Positions 37,100 through 46,394 of a stretch of 64,000 nt of DNA are shown piece after piece; positions within the stretch are counted from its first letter, which is position 1, and every line of letters starts with the position of its first letter. The stretch is taken from positions 1,167,501-1,231,500 of the forward strand of contig NZ_JACJUO010000002.1 of the NCBI RefSeq assembly GCF_014397025.1, in the 5' to 3' direction. The notes below the pieces were generated by a model that worked only from the letters and a program-made list of their open reading frames with translations, was not told the DNA's origin and ran no database searches. Position numbers and translations under genes: made by a program. Source of the stretch: Ochrobactrum sp. Marseille-Q0166. GTDB lineage: Bacteria; Pseudomonadota; Alphaproteobacteria; Rhizobiales; Rhizobiaceae.

Positions 37100-38344
37100 A
37101 TGCAGCAGCAAGATGTCATCGTTCTGGGCGCGGGTATTGTCGGGGTTTCAGCCGCGCTTCACTTGCAGGCACGAGGCCGATCGGTAACGCTTGTTGATCG
37201 CGGCGAACCGGGACAGGGTACAAGTTTTGGAAATGCCGGTCTTATCGAGCGTTCAAGTGTTATTCCCTATTCGTTCCCACAAGGCTTTTGGACTTTGCTG
37301 CGCTATGGTTTAAACCGGCGTTCTGATGTGCGCTATGATCCATTCTATGTTCCACGTATCGCCCGCTGGCTGTTTCAGTATTGGCGAGAATCTTCACCGG
37401 AACGCCTGAAAATCGCCACCGACGCCATGTTGCCTCTCGTGCAAGCGAGTGTAAGCGAGCATGATGCTCTGATCGAACAAGCAGGTTGTCAGCGCCTGGT
37501 TCGTTCGCAAGGGTGGATCGAAGTTTTCCGCAGTGAAACGGCTTTTCAGGCTGCTGTTCAGCGCCTGCCGCAGTTACAACGCTTTAATCTGGCCTATGAT
37601 GTTTTGGCTTCACAAGCGCTGAGAGTGCGCGAAGCAACGCTGGGTGAGGTTGCAGGTGGTATCCATTGGCTCGACCCAAAAACTATTGTCAATCCCGGTG
37701 GTCTGGTTCAGGCTTATGCGGATTTGTTTCGATCAAATGGCGGCCGATTTGTTAATGGTGATGCAGCAACGCTTTGCGAAAGCACAAATGGCTGGCAGGT
37801 TATCACCAGGGATGGCCCAACTTTCGCACGTGAAGTTGTTGTGGCACTTGGCCCGCAGTCGGGGCTGATTTTTAAAAAATTTGGCTATCAAATTCCGCTT
37901 GGTATTAAGCGTGGCCATCATATGCATTTTGAAATGCAGGATGGTAAGCGCATTGGTCACACAGTTGTTGACGAAGAAGCAGGTTATGTCCTCGCGCCGA
38001 TGGTGCAGGGGGTTCGCCTTTCGACCGGTATCGAGTTTGCATCACCGGATGCTCCAGCCAATTTCATTCAGTTGAAGCGTGCTGAAAAAGTGGCGCGACG
38101 CCTTCTGCCGCAATTGGGTCTGCCAATTGAAACCAAACCATGGCTTGGCCTGCGCCCGTGCCTGCCGGATATGCGGCCGGTTATTGGACCCGCGCCGCGC
38201 CATAAGGGACTATGGTTTGATTTCGGTCATGCGCATCATGGTCTTACAATTGGTCCGGCAAGCGGCCGGTTACTCGCCGAGATGATGACAGGTCAAAACA
38301 CATTTACCGATCCAGCGCCTTATTCGGCAAATCGATTTCTCTAA
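37100..38344 (+). CDS. FAD-dependent D-amino acid dehydrogenase/oxidase (DadA-like)
   Basis: 414-aa DAO-family flavoenzyme. The dinucleotide-binding motif VIVLGAGIVGVSAALHL is at about residues 6-22 and ends near the acidic VDRGEPGQGTSFGNAG; the C terminus has LGLRPCLPDMRPVIGPAP and FGHAHHGLTIGPASGRL. This matches DadA-like dehydrogenases that deaminate D-amino acids and pass electrons to the respiratory chain. The ATG at 37100 is preceded by GGGGA and lies after the terminator. Substrate not known; proximity to dap (D-aminopeptidase) is suggestive only. Confidence 0.88.
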   Translation: MQQQDVIVLGAGIVGVSAALHLQARGRSVTLVDRGEPGQGTSFGNAGLIERSSVIPYSFPQGFWTLLRYGLNRRSDVRYDPFYVPRIARWLFQYWRESSPERLKIATDAMLPLVQASVSEHDALIEQAGCQRLVRSQGWIEVFRSETAFQAAVQRLPQLQRFNLAYDVLASQALRVREATLGEVAGGIHWLDPKTIVNPGGLVQAYADLFRSNGGRFVNGDAATLCESTNGWQVITRDGPTFAREVVVALGPQSGLIFKKFGYQIPLGIKRGHHMHFEMQDGKRIGHTVVDEEAGYVLAPMVQGVRLSTGIEFASPDAPANFIQLKRAEKVARRLLPQLGLPIETKPWLGLRPCLPDMRPVIGPAPRHKGLWFDFGHAHHGLTIGPASGRLLAEMMTGQNTFTDPAPYSANRFL

Positions 38345-38451
38345 TAGGCTTCGATTTTCGGCGGGTGGTCTTGTCATTTGCGGTGAAGCGGGGTTATCAA
38401 TTAATCCCTTTCACATCCGCGTTCAGCGGCAAATCAATCCGGAAAAATCTC

Positions 38452-39495
38452 GTGAAAATGAAGCCTTTGGGCCGCACAGGCCTCAATGTCAGCGAAATAT
38501 GCCTCGGCACCATGACCTGGGGCGTGCAAAACACTGAAAACGATGCGCATGAGCAGCTCGATTTTGCTGTCGATGCTGGTGTCAACTTTATCGATACAGC
38601 CGAAGCTTATGCCATTCCGATGAGCCCGGAAAGTTTTGGTAAAACCGAAACTTATATCGGAAACTGGTTTAAAAAGACTGGCAAGCGTGATCAGGTCATT
38701 CTCGCCAGCAAGATTGCAGGTGGTGGCCGTCAACCGTGGATTCGCGGCGGGGCAAAGCCTAGCCGTGCAAGTGTTGCAGAGGCCGTTAATGATAGCCTCT
38801 TACGATTGCAGACAGATTACATCGATCTTTATCAGATTCACTGGCCATCGCGTCCGCACTATCATTTTGGTCAGGGCTGGAGCTTTGATCCGTCCAGCGT
38901 TGATCCGAAAGTTGAACGCGAACAGATCCACGATGTTCTGCTTGGTCTGGAAGATGCCGTTCGCGCGGGTAAAATTCGCCACGTTGGTTTGTCGAATGAA
39001 ACCGCATGGGGCACCATGCAATGGCTGAATATTGCTGAGCAGCACAACCTTCCGCGCATGGCATCGATCCAGAACGAGTATGGATTGTTGCAGCGTGAAT
39101 TTGATCATGACATGGCGGAAGTTTCGCTGTTCGAAGATGTAGGTTTGCTTGCATATTCAACGCTTGCGGCAGGAGTCCTGACCGGCAAGTACCTTGATGG
39201 CAAGAAGCCAGAAGGTTCACGTGCTTCTGTAATGGAGGGCGGCATGTGGCGCGATAATTCTTACTCGCAACCAGCAATTCGCGCTTACATCGATGTTGCC
39301 AGTAAGCATGGACTTGATATCGCGCAGATGGCCATTGCATTCTCTGCATCAAGGCCGTTTATGACTTCGGTCATTATTGGTGCAACGACTATCGAACAGC
39401 TCAAAACGAACATTGCTGCCGATGCACTAAAGCTCTCGGATGAAGTACTGGCAGACATTGACCAAGTCTACCGTAATTTTCCACGTCCGCTTTGA
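38452..39495 (+). CDS. Aldo/keto reductase (Tas-like)
   Basis: 347-aa NADPH-dependent reductase with a TIM-barrel AKR fold. Catalytic Asp and Tyr are in FIDTAEAY, Lys in ILASKIAG, and the DYIDLYQIHWP motif holds the His. AYSTLAAGVLTGKY and a late IIGATTIEQL complete the pattern; the extra insert and length match Tas/YghZ proteins. GTG 38452 has GGA eight bases ahead; ATG 38458 is an alternative. Ends in its own terminator. Confidence 0.9.
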   Translation: MKMKPLGRTGLNVSEICLGTMTWGVQNTENDAHEQLDFAVDAGVNFIDTAEAYAIPMSPESFGKTETYIGNWFKKTGKRDQVILASKIAGGGRQPWIRGGAKPSRASVAEAVNDSLLRLQTDYIDLYQIHWPSRPHYHFGQGWSFDPSSVDPKVEREQIHDVLLGLEDAVRAGKIRHVGLSNETAWGTMQWLNIAEQHNLPRMASIQNEYGLLQREFDHDMAEVSLFEDVGLLAYSTLAAGVLTGKYLDGKKPEGSRASVMEGGMWRDNSYSQPAIRAYIDVASKHGLDIAQMAIAFSASRPFMTSVIIGATTIEQLKTNIAADALKLSDEVLADIDQVYRNFPRPL

Positions 39496-39504
39496 TTGAA
39501 ATCA

Positions 39505-39528
39505 GCCAGCCACGTATCTGTGGCTGGC
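39505..39528. terminator. Terminator between convergent aldo/keto reductase and 2H-phosphoesterase genes
   Basis: GCCAGCCAC (39505-39513) pairs with GTGGCTGGC (39520-39528) around GTATCT, followed by TTTTT on the plus strand. Confidence 0.88.
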
Positions 39529-39531
39529 TTT

Positions 39532-40050
39532 TTAGCCTTTCAGATAAATCTCGTGTTTGACAATCCAATCGTCGATTGGCGTCTCGCTTGATGAACTCAC
39601 GATCACCAGCCGGTCAAACTTTAACTTTCGACCTGACAGCTCTTTGGCAAGTCGTTGAATCTCTGCGTGCTTCAACGTTGAATCGTCAACACCGTAGGCC
39701 AGCGAGACATGCGGCATGAAACTCTGCAAGCTGGCATCGCCTGAAATTTCAAGCGTGTCCTGCTTCAGGCGCATCAGTGCCGGTGCTTTTTCAAGTGCTG
39801 CATAGAAAGAGCGAAAATAGGCTTCGCTTCCCGTCACATTCTCAATCAAGAGCTCAAGCGGTTTGCGGCCGATGGCGAGGCTTATCGCCTGTGGCAGAAG
39901 CTCTTCTGCAGATCGTTTCATATCCGGCACAAGCGTTATGTGAGGTTCAAATACCGGTGAGTTGAAGCGCTCGCTCAAATCCCGGACGATTTTCTCTAGA
40001 AAAACAAGATCATCTTGAGCGGGGCGCAGCCAAATCGAATGATCGGACAT
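39532..40050 (-). CDS. 2H phosphoesterase (2'-5' RNA ligase/cyclic phosphodiesterase superfamily)
   Basis: 172-aa protein with the two catalytic HxT/S motifs, H37-I-T39 in EPHITLVP and H114-V-S116 in MPHVSLAYG, on a two-lobed 2H fold. Family members hydrolyse 2',3'-cyclic or related cyclic phosphodiesters. Its ATG directly abuts the LacI-regulator stop (TGAATG), so it is the last gene of the ABC importer operon. That placement suggests a catabolic role for an imported phosphodiester, which is inference. Confidence 0.85.
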   Translation of the reverse strand: MSDHSIWLRPAQDDLVFLEKIVRDLSERFNSPVFEPHITLVPDMKRSAEELLPQAISLAIGRKPLELLIENVTGSEAYFRSFYAALEKAPALMRLKQDTLEISGDASLQSFMPHVSLAYGVDDSTLKHAEIQRLAKELSGRKLKFDRLVIVSSSSETPIDDWIVKHEIYLKG

Positions 40051-41124
40051 TCAGGGTTTGCCTCCGTTTAAAGAATTCTCTGCTTTGAGCCCGCGGACGC
40101 TGCCACGCAGAATAAGCGGTGTGTCGATCATCACCATCTGCGGCGGCTCGTTGGGCGCGCTTTGTCGTTCATCAAGCATGCGGACGATTTCCGCTGATAG
40201 GCGCTCGGCATTCTGATCGAAAGTTGTGAGACGGTATGCTCCCCAGCGCGCTTCGGTGACGTTATCAAAACCGATAACGGACAAGTCTTCCGGGATAGAG
40301 AGGTTAAAAACGTCGCGCGCGCAATCAATCAGCCCAAATGCCATAAGATCATTGACGCAAAATACTGCTTCAATCCGGTCGCGCTCACTGAGCAGAAGCG
40401 ACGCTGCTGCAAAGCCGCCATCGTAATCCGTCAGCTCTCCGCGCTGTACGCTGACATTGAGACCTAAGTTTTTAGCTCGAGCGACATAGGCTTCTTCGCG
40501 TTCCAGAAGATTTGGACTGCGAACATTTGATGTCACTAGCCCAAGCCGCTTCATGCCGCGCGCAGCGAACACATCCACCGCGGTTTCTGCCGCTTGTTTG
40601 TTATTGATCCGGATATGGTCGGGGCCATCTTCGTTACGGCCAACAACGATCAGGGTATGGCCATTGCGCTGTGCCAGTTCGACAAAAGACGATGACGGCA
40701 TACCAGACAGAACCACAGTCGCTTCGGCCCGATAACGAAGAAGCGTCTGGTGAGCTGCCGAAAGGTTCTCGCCGTGCTGACCGGTGGGGATCAACACTGG
40801 CACGCTACCACGCGCCGTCAATCGACGGGACAGGGCTGCGATCTGGCGTGAGCGAAAAGGGCTTGCTGGATCGGCTGCGATCATACCGACGATGCGGCTG
40901 CGGTTGGCAAGCAGACCACGCGCCAGATCATTCACCTGATATCCGAGCTTATCGGCTGCTTTCAGCACTTTTTCACGCGTTGACGGTGAAACACTGGCTC
41001 CGGGCGTAAAGGTGCGGGAGACAGCGGAGCGAGACACACCAGCCTCCACCGCGACTTCGTGCGCGCTAATGAAGCGTGGCTGATTTTCGGGAAGCTCGTC
41101 CTGAAAACAATCTTTCTCGGCCAT
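40051..41124 (-). CDS. LacI-family transcriptional regulator
   Basis: 357-aa repressor. The N-terminal helix-turn-helix is seen in ISAHEVAVEAGVSRSAVSRTF and the hinge helix near NDLARGLLANRS; the periplasmic-binding-protein-like core follows (VFCVNDLMAFGLIDCA, LSVIGFDNV). It is encoded within the importer operon, between a permease and the 2H phosphoesterase. Two matching palindromes at 44133 and 45296 are its likely operators. Confidence 0.92.
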   Translation of the reverse strand: MAEKDCFQDELPENQPRFISAHEVAVEAGVSRSAVSRTFTPGASVSPSTREKVLKAADKLGYQVNDLARGLLANRSRIVGMIAADPASPFRSRQIAALSRRLTARGSVPVLIPTGQHGENLSAAHQTLLRYRAEATVVLSGMPSSSFVELAQRNGHTLIVVGRNEDGPDHIRINNKQAAETAVDVFAARGMKRLGLVTSNVRSPNLLEREEAYVARAKNLGLNVSVQRGELTDYDGGFAAASLLLSERDRIEAVFCVNDLMAFGLIDCARDVFNLSIPEDLSVIGFDNVTEARWGAYRLTTFDQNAERLSAEIVRMLDERQSAPNEPPQMVMIDTPLILRGSVRGLKAENSLNGGKP

Positions 41125-41126
41125 AG

Positions 41127-41939
41127 TTATCGACCCACTTTCGAGAGAACATCGGCGCGCAGAAAACGCTCGACGACGAACATGAACGCAATAGATGGCA
41201 CCAGCAGGATCAGCGCACTGATCGACGCGATCTGATAATTGCCACCAGAGCTTGCTGTATAAAGCATCAGCGGCAATGTTGTAATGTCGGGTGCGCCGAC
41301 AAAATATGTACCGGTGAATTCATCCAGTGATTCAAGGAATACAAAAATTGCACTTGCAAGCAGGCCGGGTGCGGCGATTGGCAATGTAATGTGGAAGAAG
41401 GTCTTCATGGCGGAAGCGCCCATAGAACGCGCTGCTTCTTCCAACTCGCGATCAATCGCCGAAAAAGCGGCTGTCGCAATCCACACCGCATAGACCAGAC
41501 CATGCGTCACATGCACCAGTACCACACCGATAATCGTACCGTTCAAACGCAACGAGTAGAACATCTGTGCAATATTCACGTATATCGGCAAGTTCGGAAA
41601 TGCCTGAGGGATCAGCAGGATCAGCAAGATTATCCCACGAAATGGCAGCTTCAGCCGCGCCAGTGCATAACCAGCGGGAATGGCAAGACCTAATGAGACA
41701 AGGACAGTAAGGCTTGCGATGATAACGCTTGTGCCGAGCGATGAAAGCGCATTTCCACGCGGTGAAAACACATTCGCCCAGAAGGAAAAGCCATATTGAA
41801 TAGGCAGCGTATGCGGAAAATACCAGCGTTCAGCTACCGCCCAAAGCAGCAGATTGGCAAGCGGACCGAAGATTGCAAAGGCCAGCAGTCCAAGCAATAT
41901 GCCACGCGGTATCCAGCGCCAGTCGAGTGCGGTGCTCAT
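41127..41939 (-). CDS. ABC transporter permease (PotC/UgpE-like)
   Basis: 270-aa inner-membrane permease with six helices. The EAA loop reads LEEAARSMGASAMKTFFHITLP. ATG 41939 overlaps the upstream permease stop by one base; an in-frame ATG farther upstream lies inside that gene. Works with the permease at 41939-42760 and the ATPase at 44180-45253. Confidence 0.9.
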   Translation of the reverse strand: MSTALDWRWIPRGILLGLLAFAIFGPLANLLLWAVAERWYFPHTLPIQYGFSFWANVFSPRGNALSSLGTSVIIASLTVLVSLGLAIPAGYALARLKLPFRGIILLILLIPQAFPNLPIYVNIAQMFYSLRLNGTIIGVVLVHVTHGLVYAVWIATAAFSAIDRELEEAARSMGASAMKTFFHITLPIAAPGLLASAIFVFLESLDEFTGTYFVGAPDITTLPLMLYTASSGGNYQIASISALILLVPSIAFMFVVERFLRADVLSKVGR

Positions 41940-42760
41940 CAGCCATGCTCCTTCATGGTTTGTCTGAGATAAATCCATGCAACCAGACTGGTCATCAGGA
42001 GCGAGATAGTGCCAAGCGCATTGGCGACGCCGTAATCGCCATAGGCATTGATACGGAAAGCCATATTCGCCGTGATCATTGTAGGCGACTGTGCATTGAT
42101 CATCAGCGGCACTGAGAGCACAGACATCATCGTGACAAAGCTGAGGATCAGGCCAACGAGCAATGTTGGGCGGACTTGTGGAAGAACGATTTCGATGAGA
42201 ATGCGAAGACGTCCAGCACCGAGATTGCGCGCAGATTCAATCGTGCTGCGATCAATCGATGCCATTGCACCAGCAAGAAGCAAAGTAACGAAAGGCGTCT
42301 GTTTCCAGACAAATGCTATGACAATACCGCGCCAATCAAGAAAGCTCATTGCCTGTAGTGGTGTGAGAATGCCGCTCTCGATCAGGAGGCTGTTCATCAG
42401 GCCGTTCTTAGCGAGAAATGTGCGCAATATCTGGCCGACCACGATGAAAGGAATGAACAGCGGCCAACGATAGAGCCAGCGCAGTACGGTGACGGCACGT
42501 TGATTGGAACCGAGCGTCAGATAGCCGCCAATAGCGATCGCAAAAAGAGCAATCAGCGCAGCAGAAAGCGTTACGATCACAAGGGTGAACACCATGTCGC
42601 TTGAATATAGCTCGAAAGCCTTGGTGAAATTGTCAAAACCCCAATTCTCTCCAACATGAAATGCTCCGGTTATTGCACCAAACAATGGTACGATGAACAG
42701 AAACAAAACGATTGCCAGTGCTGGTGCGACCAGCAGAAACCCCGTCATTCTCTGCGACAT
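41939..42760 (-). CDS. ABC transporter permease (PotB-like)
   Basis: 273-aa permease, six hydrophobic segments, with an EAA-type loop (TIESARNLGAGRLRILIEIVLP). GGGGA lies before ATG 42760. It follows the binding-protein gene and is coupled to the second permease. The type 1 permease pair resembles spermidine/putrescine, ferric and aminoethylphosphonate importers. Confidence 0.9.
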   Translation of the reverse strand: MSQRMTGFLLVAPALAIVLFLFIVPLFGAITGAFHVGENWGFDNFTKAFELYSSDMVFTLVIVTLSAALIALFAIAIGGYLTLGSNQRAVTVLRWLYRWPLFIPFIVVGQILRTFLAKNGLMNSLLIESGILTPLQAMSFLDWRGIVIAFVWKQTPFVTLLLAGAMASIDRSTIESARNLGAGRLRILIEIVLPQVRPTLLVGLILSFVTMMSVLSVPLMINAQSPTMITANMAFRINAYGDYGVANALGTISLLMTSLVAWIYLRQTMKEHG

Positions 42761-42825
42761 GGATATTCCCCGAGTTTATTAGTTAGGTGCCGGGTGCATG
42801 AAACACGCACCCGGCATGCTATTTA

Positions 42826-43959
42826 TCAGTTGCCAACCTGACGCTCGTAAGCTTCAAGAATTGCCTTGTTATAGGGTGCAATCGGGAAGGGTTTGCCGTA
42901 TTTAGCCAGATCTTCAGGCGATATATCGGTGAAAAGTTTGTTCCATGTGTCCGTATTGAGTTCAGCCTGAACGTGTTCAGCATCAATCCCTGGATACCAG
43001 TTGAAGCGTTCGACAATGCCTTCAGCCTGAACTTTAGGACTGGTTGCAAGCGCTACGAACTTTTCAGCAAGTTCTTTATTGGCGCTTTTTTCTGGAATGA
43101 CATAATGCATTGGCTGCCCGGGCATACCCGGCGAAGGCAGAACAAGTTTCATTTCCGGTGGAAGCTGGCCATTGGCCTTCCACGAATAGAACATATCAAC
43201 CCAGACCGGACCCATGGCGATTTCACCACGGCTCAACATGTCGAGCGTACCTGCATTGCCCGGTGTCAATGTTGCATTCGTGGTGAACTCTTTCAGCGAG
43301 GCAAAGGCCTTGTCCCAGTTCCTGGCTTCGCCTTCTTCGAACGGACCTTTCATCAGTTTGTCTGAATCGCCACCATAGGCATAAACCCAGCCCATGACGA
43401 AGCTCACGCCCGATGCGCCACCTTTGATGCCATTATAACCGAACTGCTTCGGGTTTTCCTTGGCCCATGTGATTAACTCGTCATAGCTTTTCGGTGGATT
43501 TGCAACGAGAGCCGGGTTGTAGGCAAGCGCCGTCTGGCTGTTGAACATTGGCATAACATAGCCATCGACATTGGTACCAAGCGCCATCTTGGCGTTGTCG
43601 CGCGTGACGAGCTTGCCGCTGTCGATCTTGCTGCGATAGTTTTCGAGAAAATTCTTTTCGACCATCGGGCCTGCAAATTTCTCATGAACAACTGCAACGT
43701 CAGCGTCCCACTTTTCAATGCCAGCCTTTGACTGTGCTTCGAAGCGCTCGAGAATTTTCTGGGAGCCAGCGTCGCCCGGGCCGGTGCCAACAACGCGAAC
43801 CGTTGTGCCAGGATTTTCCTTCTCGAACAATGGACCGAGATACTCATTTACGTAATCGACCATGTTTTGATCGCCAGCAGTCAAAACGGTCAATTCCTGC
43901 GCTGCGGCCGGCGACGCCGTCAGGCCGAGGACAAGAGCTGTTTTCAGGATCGTCTTCAT
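42826..43959 (-). CDS. Extracellular solute-binding protein (spermidine/phosphonate/iron-type cluster D)
   Basis: 377-aa periplasmic binding protein (SBP_bac_1/8-like). Signal peptide ends near SPAAA, followed by ELTVLTAGDQNMVDYV. The VMPMFNSQTALAYNP stretch and MHYVIPEKSANKELAEKF are typical. AGGA stands eight bases before ATG 43959. A LacI-type operator lies about 175 bases upstream, so it probably heads its own unit. The ligand is unknown: it could be a polyamine, phosphonate, phosphodiester or sugar derivative. Confidence 0.88.
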   Translation of the reverse strand: MKTILKTALVLGLTASPAAAQELTVLTAGDQNMVDYVNEYLGPLFEKENPGTTVRVVGTGPGDAGSQKILERFEAQSKAGIEKWDADVAVVHEKFAGPMVEKNFLENYRSKIDSGKLVTRDNAKMALGTNVDGYVMPMFNSQTALAYNPALVANPPKSYDELITWAKENPKQFGYNGIKGGASGVSFVMGWVYAYGGDSDKLMKGPFEEGEARNWDKAFASLKEFTTNATLTPGNAGTLDMLSRGEIAMGPVWVDMFYSWKANGQLPPEMKLVLPSPGMPGQPMHYVIPEKSANKELAEKFVALATSPKVQAEGIVERFNWYPGIDAEHVQAELNTDTWNKLFTDISPEDLAKYGKPFPIAPYNKAILEAYERQVGN

Positions 43960-44132
43960 CGAATAATTCCTGCTTTTATATCCGCATAGCGGAAGATTTA
44001 GGCGGTTGGATATTGTGTATCCGGTGAGGTGTAATCGGGAATTCTGTGCGGTTGCGGACGGTTATAGGCCCGCAATCCTCTGCTGAGCAGGTCAAACTGC
44101 TAAAGATCGGATTGATGAGAACTCTTTAGATG

Positions 44133-44146
44133 TGCACAGCTGTGCA
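44133..44146. promoter_or_regulatory. LacI-type operator upstream of binding-protein gene
   Basis: TGCACAGCTGTGCA is a perfect 14-bp palindrome in the 220-base spacer between the ATPase stop (44180) and the binding-protein start (43959). A 13/14-identical copy lies before the ATPase gene at 45296, and a LacI regulator gene is in the same cluster. Confidence 0.75.
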
Positions 44147-44179
44147 TTGCCGGAGAAACCACTCATCAAGCTTATCAGG

Positions 44180-45253
44180 TCACTTATCGAACAGGAAAAG
44201 CGCCTGTTCAGGAATACGGATTTCAACTGGTGAACCGGGCTGGTGGCTCTCCGTTGCATCAACCAGAAGATGTCTCCCGCCGACATTTATCATGTGCCGC
44301 CATAGGCCGCCCGGGTAGCTCGTCTGATCGACTGTGCCGGTCAGGATAAGTTCAGGTGTTGTGCCAGAATTAGCGGCGCCGGGGCTTGTGAGTTTGGCGG
44401 CTTCACTGCGGAAACGCGTTGTTGCAATGCCATCAGACAGATTGCGACGTCCGGCCGGGATTGTGCTTGCTTTGTTATGCGCACCTGCTGCGATCTCTAT
44501 GCGGTCTGCCTTAATGCTGACCGGAAGCTCGATGACGTTCTCAGCCCCCATAAAGGCCGCAACAAAGTCAGATGCCGGATGATTATAAACTTCTTCCGGT
44601 GCGCCAGCCTGTGCCACTTCGCCATTGTTCAAGATAACGATGCGGTCAGCCATAACCATGGCTTCTTCACGATCATGCGTCACATGTACAGCCGTGATAC
44701 CAAGGCGACGCTGCAGAGCGCTGATTTCATGGCGAACGGACAAACGGATGCGGGCATCAAGGTTTGAAAGTGGCTCATCAAGCAGCAGAATGTCGGGTTC
44801 AATAGCGAGCGCACGACCGAGTGCTACACGCTGGCGCTGACCGCCGGAAAGTGCGGCTGGCTTGCGATCAAGCAGGATATCAAGCCCAAGAAGGCGTGCA
44901 ACTTCTTGAACTTTCTGCCGGATTGTATCTTTCGCTGTGCCGCGAATACGCAGCCCATAGCCGATGTTTTGCGCAACCGTCATATGCGGCCAGAGCGCAT
45001 AGGACTGAAACACCAAAGCCATGCCGCGCTTGTCAGGCGGTAACCGGGTGACATTCTTGCCACCAACATGGATAGCGCCATCGCTTGGTGTATTGAAGCC
45101 AGCTATCGCGCGCAATAAGGTGGTTTTGCCGCAACCGGAAGAGCCGAGCAGCGCTACAAACTCGCCCTTCCTGACCGAAAGGTTTACGCCTTTGAGAATC
45201 TCATTATTGCCATAGCGAACGCGTGCATCCGCTACCTCCAAAAATGCAGGCAT
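44180..45253 (-). CDS. ABC transporter ATP-binding protein with TOBE domain
   Basis: 357-aa MalK/PotA-type ATPase. Walker A GSSGCGKTT, signature LSGGQRQRV and Walker [17 protein letters not shown] are intact, with a C-terminal TOBE region (residues about 250-357) whose middle is poor in conserved motifs. ATG 45253 is preferred because GGAGG lies eight bases before it; ATG 45259 and the longer frame are less likely. It is transcribed first in the importer cluster, with its own operator upstream. Confidence 0.9.
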   Translation of the reverse strand: MPAFLEVADARVRYGNNEILKGVNLSVRKGEFVALLGSSGCGKTTLLRAIAGFNTPSDGAIHVGGKNVTRLPPDKRGMALVFQSYALWPHMTVAQNIGYGLRIRGTAKDTIRQKVQEVARLLGLDILLDRKPAALSGGQRQRVALGRALAIEPDILLLDEPLSNLDARIRLSVRHEISALQRRLGITAVHVTHDREEAMVMADRIVILNNGEVAQAGAPEEVYNHPASDFVAAFMGAENVIELPVSIKADRIEIAAGAHNKASTIPAGRRNLSDGIATTRFRSEAAKLTSPGAANSGTTPELILTGTVDQTSYPGGLWRHMINVGGRHLLVDATESHQPGSPVEIRIPEQALFLFDK

Positions 45254-45295
45254 ATGCATATCCTCCCCAGGATCGACGGCCGGTTTTATTTTTTC

Positions 45296-45309
45296 TGCAC
45301 AGCCGTGCA
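45296..45309. promoter_or_regulatory. LacI-type operator upstream of ATPase gene
   Basis: TGCACAGCCGTGCA, 43 bases before ATG 45253, differs from the copy at 44133 at a single central position. The pair strongly suggests joint control of both transcription units by the cluster's LacI protein. Confidence 0.75.
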
Positions 45310-45463
45310 ATCTGGATTGAAGCATTTTTATTCTACCTCGACAAGCAACAAAATGTATTGGACTGGAAAAACGCGAACAGCCTTTAAAGGCCGCTCGCCG
45401 TCATGTCTAACTATCGAGGATTTATAACAGGCATATGACTGACGCGGTGCGGAAGTGTAAAAA

Positions 45464-45491
45464 CGTGGACAGCTTTGCAAAGCTGTCCACG
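45464..45491 (-). terminator. 28-base perfect palindromic terminator of the sit operon
   Basis: A 14+14 perfect palindrome with arm CGTGGACAGCTTTG; on the minus strand it is followed by TTTTT. It lies 49 bases beyond the last permease stop. Confidence 0.9.
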
Positions 45492-45539
45492 CTGCACGCA
45501 AGCTGTTTCGACACAAAAGGAGACAGCTTACAATAGAGT

Positions 45540-46394
45540 TCAGGCCGTTTCGGCCTCATGCTGTGTTTCTGCACGTGCCGTTCGCCAACTTGAGAACAGG
45601 AAAGCTGCAATGAAGATCACAGTCATCAACAGCACAATTGTTGGTGCAGGGGCGCTGTCGATGAAGAATGACAGATAAACACCCATAAAGGACGAGAAGA
45701 CTGCAACGATGACTGAGGCGATCATCATGCTGCTGAATCTGCGGGTGAGCAGGAAGGCGATTGCGCCGGGAGCAATTAACATGGCTATAGCGAGAATGAT
45801 TCCAACCGCTTTCAAGACACCTACAATAGTGAGCGAAATCAAACACAGAAGCCCATAATGCAAGAGCTGTACTCGCAAGCCAACCGCACGCGCCTGCGCG
45901 GGGTCGAATGCATGCAGCAGGAAATCGCGCCATTTGACGATCAGAACGCCTGCGGTTACAGCGGCGATAATCGCGGTCTCTATAAGGTCGCCTGTGCTGA
46001 TGCCCAGAATATCGCCAAAAAGGATGTGATCAAGATGCACATTCGCGCGGACCGAAACATAAAGCACCAGTCCAAGCCCAAACATTCCTGAAAAGACGAT
46101 GCCCATGACAGTGTCCTGCTTGATACGGCTGTTTTCCTTGAGGAAGCCTGTGGCAAGCGCGCAGATCATGCCTGCAGCAAACGCACCGATACCAAAAGGA
46201 AGGCTGACCATATAGGCAATCACAACACCCGGTAGCACCGCATGGCTAATAGCATCTCCCATCAGAGACCACCCCTTGAGCACCAGAAAACAGGAGAGGA
46301 GGGCCGTTGGAATAGCGATCAGCACCGACGCGATTAGTGCATAGATCATAAAATCAAACTGGAACGGCATCAGCAGCATGTCGAAAAAGCTCAT
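45540..46394 (-). CDS. sitD: Manganese/iron ABC transporter permease
   Basis: 284-aa ABC-3 family permease with about eight membrane helices. SLMGDAISHAVLPGVVIAYM and the later DPAQARAVGLRVQLLHYGLL are hallmarks of metal ABC-3 permeases. GGGAGG lies seven bases before ATG 46394, which overlaps the upstream permease gene. Pairs with SitC. Confidence 0.9.
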   Translation of the reverse strand: MSFFDMLLMPFQFDFMIYALIASVLIAIPTALLSCFLVLKGWSLMGDAISHAVLPGVVIAYMVSLPFGIGAFAAGMICALATGFLKENSRIKQDTVMGIVFSGMFGLGLVLYVSVRANVHLDHILFGDILGISTGDLIETAIIAAVTAGVLIVKWRDFLLHAFDPAQARAVGLRVQLLHYGLLCLISLTIVGVLKAVGIILAIAMLIAPGAIAFLLTRRFSSMMIASVIVAVFSSFMGVYLSFFIDSAPAPTIVLLMTVIFIAAFLFSSWRTARAETQHEAETA

